Of a DNA stretch of 64,000 bases, positions 33,882 through 43,799 are shown one piece after another; the stretch's first letter is position 1, and every line of letters begins with the position of its first letter. The stretch covers positions 27,628,571 to 27,692,570 of the forward strand of contig AP025062.1 in NCBI GenBank assembly GCA_036186865.1, given 5' to 3'. A model generated the notes under the pieces. That model was given only the letters and a program-made list of their open reading frames with translations. It made no database searches and was not told the DNA's origin. The position numbers and the translations under genes are program-made. This DNA comes from Eustoma russellianum. Its lineage: Eukaryota > Streptophyta > Magnoliopsida > Gentianales > Gentianaceae.

Positions 33882-34475
33882 ATAAACTTCCATAATTCGG
33901 CCAATTTGATCTCGGAATAGTGAATTGACTAAACGCTGGTATGTGGCCCCTGCATTTTTTAAACCGAAGGGCATGCTGACATAACAATAAGTGCCCGACT
34001 CTGTAATGAAAGAAGTCTTCTCCTGATCTTCATTTGCCATCATGATCTGATGATAGCCTTTAAAAGCATCAAGGAAATCAAAGACCTCATACCCCAAGGT
34101 GGAATCCACCAATCTGTCAATCTTTGGCAAGGGGTAACAGTCTTTTAGGCACGCCTTGTTCAGGTCGGTGTAGTCTACACACATTCTCCAAGTCTTTTCG
34201 GGTTTGGGGACCACCACAGGATTGGCCAACCAACTCGGATATAAGACTTCTACAATGAACTTTGCCACAAGGAGTTTCTCGACCTCTCCTGCTATCACTT
34301 TGTTCCTCTCTGGGGCAAAGTTTCTTTTCTTCTGCTTAATGGGCCTGACCTGAGGATCCACATTAAGCCGATGTTCTGCTAAGGAAGTTGGGATCCCGGG
34401 CATGTCCTCTGCCGTCCATGCAAAAATTTCTGCGAATTCCCTTAGCAGATTCTGGAGCTGAGACAACGTCTCAAC
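33882..34475 (-). pseudogene. Tat reverse transcriptase, N-terminal half (inverted)
   Basis: On the minus strand about 198 codons carry the Gypsy RT start: LQNLLREFAEIFAW, EVEKLLVAKFIVEV, WRMCVDYTDLNKAC, YPLPKIDRLVDS, FLDAFKGYHQI, YCYVSMPFGLKNAGATYQR and DQIGRIMEVY. It ends exactly before the catalytic YVDD, whose aspartates are lost at the breakpoint. The continuation (KSRTLDQYISNL) lies on the plus strand at 36533. The upstream edge at 34475 abuts the end of the D LTR. Confidence 0.92.
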
Positions 34476-36527
34476 TGTAGCGCCCCGCCCGAAACCAGGG
34501 TTCCGGCTCAGTGCACCCGCCATACTCTACTCCATAGACTACAAGGCGTCGATACTATACATGTGCATGTCAACATGAATTGTAATCGATATAGCGGAAG
34601 CAACTTAAAAATAAGCTCACGACATGCATAATAATAATAATAATACAAACCGTTCAAATCCACACAAATCACCAATACAGCCTCTCACAATAGTCTTATT
34701 ACATCACAATGAAATAAAGCTCACACAACAGGTACATAGCTTCAGCCTACATTTCTGCTCACGGATACTCTATCTGGGGTTCCTCCTCAATGAACACGGC
34801 ATCAGGGTCCCTGTTCTCTGAAATGTTAAGAGGCAAATATGAGCGATAGCCACCGACTTTTTATCGCTCAGCAAGTAGTCTTACCAGATACGACATGTGG
34901 ATCATACATGGGGAGACGGGGTAACAAATCATAATAACCATACATTTTGAGTATAATAAGCACGTCTCCTTTCTAACAGGTAAAGTATCATGTCATATCA
35001 ATAAACTGCTATAAACTGGAAGCAGGTAAATAAAGAAGATTTCAAAGCATACATATCATAACAACATCTCATTCTACTTCATCCATAACATCATACTACA
35101 TCCATATTTAACTCCTAATCCATACTTATACCATCTTTGCCCACCTTACATGTACTACATTTTCATACTTAACACTACATTGTCCACTATAGTGCTGTCA
35201 TATACTTAAAGAATTGTTAATCATAACTCTAAGGTAACATGGTCATGATGTGATGCATAAAACCTGACTTTTCATAAAATGACTTTTCGTAAACATGACT
35301 TTTCATTAACATGACATGATTTTCATAACTTGCGTAAAATGACATATTCATAACTTGCATAACATGACATTTTCATAACATGAAGACATAACATTTTCAT
35401 CATTTACTATAGCACTTTTCATAAGAATAATACGCACGACATACCGAATGATTCCTCGTATAATACATGTGCGACATAACATCATGAATCATATGCACAT
35501 GTGCTAACGGTGACGCATTATGACTGAGACCCCGTGTCCCAGACCCGGTATTACACTCAGCCATAACGTAAACATGGGCCCCTAACACCTACCACTCCGG
35601 TCCCGATGTCAGGACAGCGCTTCAACATAACATAACATAATCATGATCATGAACATAACATAACATATCGTGTCTCATTGGAATCATTCGTCTCGTGTTT
35701 ATTATTCCTATGCATATGATCTTTTAAAAACATGAGATGTGACAACATAACTTTGCAAATCTTGTTTTCATGCAACGTGAGACTCGGTCAATTACGGGTA
35801 TCTTGTCATACTACCATTAGTAACATCACTCACTTAATTTCCTTCTACATATCACAACTTAAACAAAATACCATTTTCACCTACAAATAAGTACCATTCG
35901 GCCATCATACTAAAACAGCCCCCTTTTCCTATTATCATCACACAATAATTTGGTAGCATCTATTCCATACATGAATATCATAATTCATAAATTACATACT
36001 TAGCCTACTTTCATAACTTAACATATTCATCATATATACATATATATACTTGTATAAAAATATAATGAAGTCATTTTTGTCACTAAGGACTAATGGCCGA
36101 ACATATATGTACATAGTATATACATATATAAGTCATTTTGTGATATATTATGTAATATCCAAAACTTATTCATTTTCACATCTTAACATATTCATCATAT
36201 ATACATATATACTTATAAAAATATGATGAAATTATCTTTGTCACTAAGGCTTAAAGGCCGAACATATATGTACATAATATATACATATATAAGTCATTTT
36301 GTGATATATTATGTAATATCCAAAACTTATTCATTTTCATATCTTAACATATATATTATACATATATGTATACATAAAATATGTAACAACATATTTTAAC
36401 TTTAAAATGGCATTATGGCCGAAATATAAATATTACATATGTATATTTACAAACTTCCCAAAATAAATATATGTTTATACATGTATAAAAATCATTTTAT
36501 GATATATTATACAATAGTCATATGTAT
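34476..36527 (-). repeat. Element D 3' LTR, remaining two thirds (inverted)
   Basis: On the minus strand it ends GGGGCGCTACA at 34476 and is homologous to segments two and three of LTR H. The next five element-strand bases are GTTGA, the presumed target duplication. Together with 32852-33881 it makes about 3.08 kb, a plausible single Tekay LTR. No primer-binding site adjoins it. The AT-rich part near 36050-36500 repeats a TATATACATATATA-type segment. No gene is seen. Confidence 0.8.
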
Positions 36528-36529
36528 AA

Positions 36530-39051
36530 TGTTGATTAAGAGCAGGACTCTTGACCAGTATATCTCAAACCTCCGAGAAGTGTTTGGCATCTTAAGAGAA
36601 TCCCGCATGAGGCTGAACCCAAAAAAGTGTATCTTTGGTGTGCGTACGGGAAAGTTTCTTGGATACATGGTTTCCAAGGAAGGGGTACAGGCCAACCCAG
36701 CCAAGATTGAAGCCTTAGAAAGCATGCACCCACCTCGGAACCTCAAAGAGGTTCAGAGGTTGACGGGCCGAATTGCTGCCTTGAGCAGATTTCTTTCTAA
36801 GTCAGCTGAGAGATTATTACCTTTCTTCCAAGTCTTGAAGAAACGAACTGCCTTTCTCTGGGATGACCAATGTCAGAAAGCTTTTGATGACCTGAAAGCA
36901 CACCTGACCGAGGTGCCTATGCTGACATCTCCTCTACCTGGGGAGACTTTGTACATATATCTATCAACTTGCCACGAGGCAGTGAGCGCAGTTCTGCTCA
37001 GAGAGCAGGATGCAGTTCAGAAACCCATTTACTTCGCTAGTAAGATTCTGCATGGAGCTGAGGTGCGATATCATAATGCTGAAAAAATCATCTTAGCATT
37101 GGTGGTGGCGGCAAGAAAGTTCCGACCTTATCTTCAAGCTCATCCCATAATTGTGGTGACGGATCAGCCCTTGAAGCAGATTTTATCTCGGCCAGACACT
37201 TCAGGCCGAGCTGCTAAGTGGGCAATGGAGCTTGCTGAGTATGACATCAACTATAAGTCACGCACTTCCATTAAAGCTCAAGCTTTGGCTGACTTTCTAG
37301 CTGAAGGGATTTCTGTGGAAGAAGATCCTCCCCCAGCACAAGGTTGGATCTTATATGTAGATGGGTCTTCTTCGAAGGACGGAAGTGGAGCCGGGCTCCT
37401 AATAATTAACCCAAACAAGGAAGAGATGGAGTACGCCTTGCGCTTTGACTTTGAGGCCACTAACAATGAGGCCGAGTATAAGGCCCTGATAGCTGGGCTG
37501 AGTTTAGCTCGTAAACTGGGGGCACAGCAAATAACCACCCGAAGTGACTCACAACTCATAGTTTCTCAGATCAATGGGGACTATGAGGCCAAAGAGGACA
37601 ACATGAAGCGGTATTTGGCTAAGGTTCAGCATTTGAAAGGAATGTTTGAACACTTTATGATAGAACACATCCCCAGGTCGGCCAATAAACGAGCTGACGC
37701 ATTATCTCGGCTGGCCTCATCCACCTCGGCCACAATTGGGAACAAAATTGTTGTAGAGTTGGTGAAACATCGTGCTTTCGATGGAAATGAAGTCTTGCAG
37801 CAAGACTATCATAATACCTGGATGGACGAGATAGTCACCTATCTGCAACATCAGACCCTGCCCGAGGACAAGTCACAAGCCCGGCGTCTCCGCCTGAAAG
37901 CTTCCAGGTACGCACTCTTTAATGATCACTTGTATAGAAAATCTTTCTCTCAGCCGTGGTTACGGTGCGTACCTGAGGACGAAGGAGATTATATTCTCCG
38001 TGAGATGCACTTGGGCATATGTGGAAGTCATTCTGGAGCACGCTCACTGGCCCGCAAGTGCTATTTGGCTGGATATTACTGGCCCACAATTCGTAAAGAT
38101 GCAGAAGAGCTGGTCAAAAAGTGCCCATCATGTCAAGCTCACGCTCCAACTTCTCATTTGCCAAGTCGTGAAATGACCAGTATTACCAGTCCTTGGCCGT
38201 TTGTGCAATGGGGTATGGACTTAGTGGGGCCTCTACCCCGAGCTCCCGGCTCGGTCAGATTCTTACTAGTAGCGATTGACTACTTCACTAAATGGATAGA
38301 GGCCGAGCCACTAGTCACCATAACTGGGGCCCAAGTCAAAAAGTTTCTATGGAAAAACATTATTTGTCGATTCGGCCTACCCCAGATCCTGATCTCAGAC
38401 AACGGTAGACAGTTTGCTGAGGATCCGGTGAAGAGTTGGTGTCTTGATTTACATATCAAGCAACGCTTCACTTCAGTAGCTCATCCTCAATCAAACGGCC
38501 AAGTAGAGCTTGCCAACAGGATCATCAAGGATGGTTTGAAAAAGCGTCTGGACAAAGCTGGCACTAGTTGGGTCGAAGAATTACCCAGCGTATTATGGGC
38601 TTATCGGACAACTCCCTCAACTTCAACAAAAGAAACTCCTTTCTCATTGGTGTATGGCACCGAGGCCATTATTCCCGCAGAGATTGGTTCTACTTCAACT
38701 CGAGTGGATTATTACTCAGCTTCTGATAATAACCAAGAACTACGACTGAACTTAGATGAACTCGAGCAGAAAAGAGACCAAGCACGCATCCGCATGGCTC
38801 AGTATAAGAACTTGATTTCCTAGTATTACAATTCTCAGGTAAGTCCGGGATCCTTTCGAGTGGGAGATCTGGTGATGCGCGTCAACGAAGTCAGTCATGC
38901 TGTCTCGGCAGGAACCTTTAATCCTAAATGGGAAGATCCTTACCGCATTGTTGAAGTATTCCCAACAGTAGCTTACAAGTTACAGACTTTAGAGGGACAA
39001 ACTCTTCCACGAACTTGGCACACTTCTCATCTCAGACTTCTGCATCAATGA
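36530..39051 (+). pseudogene. Tat reverse transcriptase C-half, RNase H, second RNase H, integrase
   Basis: The first coding motif is KSRTLDQYISNLREVF, which follows YVDD in Gypsy RT; the frame's first ATG lies in LTR sequence and is not a start. RT thumb and RNase H follow (NPKKCIFGV, TDQPLKQIL). A second RNase H lies at about residues 305-420 (ILYVDGSSSKDGSGAG, NNEAEYKALIAGL, RSDSQLIVSQI, KRADALSRLA), diagnostic of Tat. Integrase has HLGICGSHSG, CPSCQAH, WGMDLVGPLP, ISDNGRQF and HPQSNGQVE, with D, D and E present. A TAG at 38821-38823 breaks the frame, which then continues to 39051 (GDLVMRVNEV, WHTSHLRLLHQ). Confidence 0.93.
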
Positions 39052-39131
39052 TGTAAATTGTAATCACCTTGTATATGAATACAAGTTTTTTCTGAGGCAT
39101 CTTTCAAGAGTCAAGTGTCCAAACAAATTCT

Positions 39132-40080
39132 GAGCACTATGGAAGGCTCATATAAAACCTCAGCAGGTCCGAGGCAAAAGACCTCGCAGGTTCGAGGCAA
39201 ATGCCCGCTAAAGGGTACATTAAGACCTCGGCAGGTCCGAGACAAAAGACCTCGCAGGTTCGAGGCAAATGCCCGCTAAAGGGTACATTAAGACCTCGGC
39301 AGGTCCGAGGCAAAAGACCTCGCAGGTTCGAGGCGAATGCCCGCTAAAGGGTACATTAAGACCTCGGCAGGTCCGAGGCAAAAGACCTCACAGGTTCGAG
39401 ACAAATATCCGCTAAAGGGTATATCAAAACCTCGGCAAGACCGAGGTGAAAGACCGTTAAACGGCAGATCAAGACCTCGGCAGGTCCGAGGCAGAAACTC
39501 ACGTTAGAGCATATTAAAACCTCGGTAATAAGACCTCAGCAGGTCCGAGGCAAAAGACCTCGCAGGTTCGAGGCCAATGCCCGCTAAATGGTACATTAAG
39601 ACCTCGGCAGGTCCGAGGCAAAAGACCTCAGAGGTTCGAGGCAAATGCCCACTAAAGGGTACATTAAGACCTCGGCAGGTCTGAGGCAAAAGACCTCGCA
39701 GGTTCGAGGCAAATGCCCGCTAAAGGGTACATTAAGACCTCGGCAGGTCCGAGGCAAAAGACTTCACAGGTTCGAGACAAATATCCGCTAAAGGGTATAT
39801 CAAAACCTCGGCAAGACCGAGGTGAAAGACCAATAAACGGCAGATCAAGACCTCGGTAGGTCCGAGGCAGAAACTCACGTTAGAGCATATTAAAACCTTG
39901 GTAAGACAGAGGCCAAAACTTCTTAAAAGGAAGGTTAAGACCTCGGCAGGACTGAGGCAGGAACTTATCAAAAGTAAGAGTAAGACCTTGGTAAGACCAA
40001 GGCACCTACCCACAAAAAAGAAAAACAAGACCTCGGCATGTCCGCGGCAAAAGTCAAAGAAATGACTCATAAAACCTCAG
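39132..40080 (+). repeat. 68-bp minisatellite in the Tat 3' untranslated region
   Basis: The unit starts GACCTCGGCAGGTCCGAGGC and recurs at 39224, 39292 and 39360 (68-bp period) and again at 39600, 39668 and 39736. The second block is a 376-bp-shifted copy of the first, a higher-order repeat. Each unit contains two short inverted repeats, CCTCGG/CCGAGG and CCTCG/CGAGG, so the RNA could form serial hairpins. Copies decay towards 40080. Such tandem repeats in the 3' region are known from Tat-lineage elements. Confidence 0.93.
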
Positions 40081-40484
40081 CAGATCTGAGGAAAAAGTTT
40101 GCTGAAGAAAAGACTTGTGCAAGCAAGCCCCATGCTTTTTCTTAAGAAAGCCGAAGTGAAGTTAAACAAGGCATAACCATAACCCAAGTCAGAGCTTGAT
40201 TTGAACAAGGCAAAGTTTATATCAAGCTTACGAATGATTTAGTTCAGCCCAAGAAACAGGTTTATTCTGACTTGAAGACTTAGTTTATTTTCAACAAAGT
40301 TGATCAAGTTTATTAAGACTGACATGAAAAGTTAGCAATGATAGCATTGGAAAATAAACTTAGTAAAGATGCTAAAGACAAAAGAAATGGCTGAGCCAAA
40401 AGCTAGAAATTTCATTGATTTAAGCTTTGGAGTACATTTTGATGCCTGCCCTGCTAAAAGCTAAACAAAGAAGAGCCCTAAAGC
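40081..40484. other. Tat spacer between minisatellite and antisense gene
   Basis: An AT-richer stretch downstream of the antisense gene's stop codon, probably holding its 3' untranslated region. No frame or repeat is recognised. Confidence 0.5.
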
Positions 40485-42859
40485 CTAGTCATCCTTGTCT
40501 TCATCCCTCAAGTCAGCTCCGTCAACAAATTTTTGAAACAATTCTTCAAACTCTTGGGCTGCGAGAGGATTGTAGAGTTCGGCTATGCGGCGGTCTTCTT
40601 TGTTCAGGTCAGAATGCACTTCGGCACAGGCATCAATGGCTCTTCTTTGGCCGACCTCCATGGCTGAGCCTTGTATCAGGAGCATGTTCTCTTCAAAAAA
40701 TTTGGATTTCCTGAAGTCTTGAAGAGTTTTGATCTCAGCATCCATCAAGTTCTGACGCAGCAGGGTAATCATCTTCTGATCAGTTTCGCCTCTCTGCGCC
40801 ATCTCAGCCATCTGCTTCTTCAGATACTCAACCTCATTGAGAGATTGAGTGGAGGTCAGCTCAAGGTCGGCCACCTTATTCTCTAACTCATCCACCTTAG
40901 AGTTGGAGGTGGCCAACCTTGTCTCAGCATCTTCGACCTTCTTCTGGAGTTGAGTGGTTCTTGCCTGCAAGTCAGTGACTTTCTGGGTCAGCTCAGCTCT
41001 TCTTTTTTCAGATTCTTCAAGCTGCTTTCTTGTAGTCTCCAGCTCCCCAAGAAAATCTCAGCAGCGAGTCACCAACTCCATCTCTTGGCCTCGGATCTGT
41101 CAAAAAGATAAAGTTAGGCAGAAAGATCTGTTGACAAGAATGAACTAAGTATTCAAAGAGAGACTTGCTTACCAGAGCAAGATTGGACATGAAGGCGTTG
41201 GTCAGGGCCGCAAAATCAGCTGCCCTGAATCTCTGATCCCGGGGCAGGATTGCTGCTCTGTTAAGCCTTTCGGCCACAGCAGGGTTCTCAGCAGAATCCC
41301 CTTCAGAAAACCCAATCAAGATTGGGTCTTGGACATTTCCCGGCTGAGGCAAGATTTCCTCAACCGGGTCAGCAGTGATCATCTCCGGGGGCTGAGACGG
41401 CCACGGATCACGACTGCTTGAGCCTTCGCCCCGTTGTCTCTTCCGGGGGCAAAGGCTGGAGCCTTCACCAGCATCTGCTGGGGTTTCAGAATCAGTTGGA
41501 GCCTGGGGCTGGACCTCAACCTCAGGCTCATCGTCAACAATGGTGATTGGCAGAGCTGCAAAGAAATGGAAGCAAGTCAAAACCCAAACAAGTGTTAATC
41601 ACTTAGAAAAATTCCTACATATAAAGAAAGGGGTTTACCTGGCTCAGGCTCTGCCACTTCGGGCTCAGCTGGAGCATCACTTATGACTAGGGGCACAGCC
41701 GAGGTGGAGGCTCCCCCAGAACTAAGAGCTGCTAACCTCCTCTCTCTCTGAAGCCTCTTTCTGGCTTGATTCTCAGCCATTATCTCAGCTCGGGTTGCGG
41801 GACCAGCCATTGCGCCTACATCCAGAGTTAGACAGTTAAAACACTAACAAGAAAAGAATAAAAGTGCTGAGAACAAAAAAGCTACAATGTCCACCTCGGA
41901 TGATGGTCAGCTGGTCTGGACAAAGAGCCCGATAATCATCCCCAAGGGCCGAATTGGCTACATCGGCAGCCATCCAGACCTCGTAGTCCACCTTCTGCCA
42001 ATTAATGATAATCGAGGCTGACCGAATTCTGTTTGCCTCATTGCAGTACTCCTGGCCCGGCAATGTGTTATGAACTCTGCCGTGCTTCCAGACAGTCCCG
42101 CTCTGCAGTTCAGATTTTAGGACATAAAAGAATTTTTCCTTCCATTTTTTATTGGAGGAAGGGATGTTGATGGCAAAAGGAAAGTCAATGCTGGACGTTC
42201 GCTTACTGAAATAGTACCAGATATGCGAAGTTCGGCATGCAAAAAGGGCTCGAAAAATAGTGGTATTAAAAGGAAACTCAATGAGTCTGAGAAGGAGAAT
42301 ATAACAAAGAATAAGTTTTAGGCCATTCGGCTGAATTTAGGGAAGCCTGCATAACACGGACCACGGGCTCAGGAACAGGAAGGTTGAAGCCGGACTTGAA
42401 GTAGTCTTCATAGACTGCTTCATAATCCCTGGGAGGATCATAGGCAGTCTGACCAGGCAGAGGCAAAATTGGGCCGAAACGATTCTTATCAATTTTGTAA
42501 TACTTACAGATCCTATCCAGGTCGGCCTCGGTCAAAGTAGAGGTGGTCTCTTGGACCATTGGGGATGGCCGACCTCTTTCTATAACCCCAGAAAAATGAG
42601 AAGGGCCCCTCACGGGGGCCGGAGGATTTACAGACGCCGGAGTAGGGGCAACCCTCACTGGCTCCGGCGAGGAACTAATTACAGTCAGGGCTCTGCTGGA
42701 CTGAGCAGAGTCCCCGGTGGATTGAACTAAGTTAACGATGGGCAAGTCATCGGCGGAAGAAGATCTGCCAGATGGCGACGGAGAAGCAATAGCTCCGCCT
42801 CCAGCGACGTAAGAACCTCATTCGGAAAGATTTTGGGAATCAAGGGAAGCAGAAGACAT
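40485..42859 (-). pseudogene. Spliced antisense accessory gene of the Tat element (PF04195-like)
   Basis: It lies on the strand opposite to gag-pol. Exons are 42859-41895, 41815-41639, 41555-41173 and 41096-40485. All three introns (79, 83 and 76 bp) have GT...AG ends and keep the frame. The N-terminus is Ser/Pro-rich. The middle (RICKYYKIDKNRFGP, YEDYFKSGFNLPVPEPVV, FFYVLKSE) resembles the 'putative gypsy type transposon' family. The C-terminal exon is a long coiled coil (VTDLQARTTQLQKKVEDAE). Lesions are TGA at 42818-42820, TGA at 41058-41060 and a one-base loss near 42330; both TGA fit CGA changes. The role is unknown. Antisense extra frames have been reported in Tat elements. Confidence 0.82.
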
Positions 42860-43031
42860 GATGAACAAGAAAAGGAGAAAACTGGAAGAAGAAGAAGACC
42901 GGAGGAAGGCAGAGCACAGGCTGAAAGAGGCTGGAAGTTGCCGGAACTAGAGAAACTCGCCGGAGAAGAAGCTAAAGTGCCGGAATGAAAAAGTGAGAGC
43001 AAATAAAGGAAGAAACGGTCTGCAGAAGACC

Positions 43032-43039
43032 TATTTATA
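43032..43039 (-). promoter_or_regulatory. TATA box of the antisense accessory gene
   Basis: The minus strand reads CCCTATAAATAGG, 173 bp before the gene's ATG at 42859. A CT-rich leader lies between them. This placement suits an independent RNA polymerase II promoter. The match is nearly symmetric, so direction cannot be fixed from the box alone. Confidence 0.6.
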
Positions 43040-43402
43040 GGGCTTCATCTCGGCACTCCAAGAGTCGCCCGAAATAAATGGCTAACGGTTCGTGAAACAG
43101 CGGAATTCAAAAAGCTGCACAACTGACGCTTCGTGCTTTGCGCGAACAGTAAATGCGCAGACCGAGCCAATCAGAATCAGACACGTGCCAGAACAGAAAA
43201 CGTGTCTAAGAATCTAGTCAGAATTAACTGATCAGTTCAGCCAGAAGCTATCATTAGCGCTTCGTACATTGTGCCCCTAATAAGTACGTTAAGCGGCCTA
43301 ATCAGATCTTGACACGTCATCAAGGGAAGGACGACCAGGGAAAAATCTGACCAGATTAGTCTGCCCTCTCAGGTCAGCTCGGCCAGACTAATCTGGGGCA
43401 AG
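43040..43402. other. Tat region between antisense promoter and 3' LTR
   Basis: The promoter-proximal region of the antisense gene and the 3' end of the Tat internal domain. It ends in TCTGGGGCAAG, a weak polypurine tract just before the 3' LTR. No gene is seen. Confidence 0.5.
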
Positions 43403-43799
43403 TGATTGAGCCAAAAAATACTTCGTTAGTCAATAACGGTCAACGCTGAAGTAGGGGGTGTAAAAATGGTTAAGTATGGCGGGTCGGCCTGGAGGATGAC
43501 CAGGTCACATGCGGACAAACAGTCCATCTTGGCCGCAGGGCCCCACTGCCATCTCGCCCACAGGACCTCTCGGCCATTTCGGCCATACGGTCTCAGTGCC
43601 CCCAGGGGGCTAAAGATTTCACCTCGGCCTAAAGGCCTCATTTAAGCCTAAGGGACACATCTCGGCCTCAAGGCCTCATCTCGGTCTACAGTTCCATCTC
43701 GGCCAAAGAGTTGGACTCGGCCTCGGATCCGATCTACTTACTTATCTCGGACCACTTTCTACGGCGTCAGCTACGAGCATCATGAAAGGCCCACCAATG
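43403..43799 (+). repeat. Tat 3' LTR, truncated
   Basis: It is homologous to 28315-28711 with few differences. It breaks off after CCCACCAATG, and unrelated AT-rich sequence follows. The distal 600 bp of the LTR are missing. Confidence 0.93.

Larger units (their letters stand above)
28315..43799 (+). mobile_element. Tat-lineage Gypsy retrotransposon with a nested Tekay element
   Basis: In order it has 5' LTR, primer-binding site, gag, [Tekay element D], RT N-half (flipped), RT C-half, RNase H, second RNase H, integrase, minisatellite, antisense gene and a 3' LTR truncated at 43799. The second RNase H between RT-RNase H and integrase is diagnostic of the Tat lineage. Most of the protease and the sequence up to the RT are missing, lost with the 5' half of D. 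No target duplication can be tested because the 3' LTR is cut. Confidence 0.88.

Noticed and set aside
36050..36420. Possible independent tandem repeat of TATATACATATATA-type segments
   Set aside because: It is a short duplicated stretch within the flipped D LTR, not a separate array.
39132..40080. CRISPR-like regular repeats
   Set aside because: Spacers are themselves repeated, the units are a 68-bp tandem minisatellite inside a plant retroelement, and no cas genes exist.
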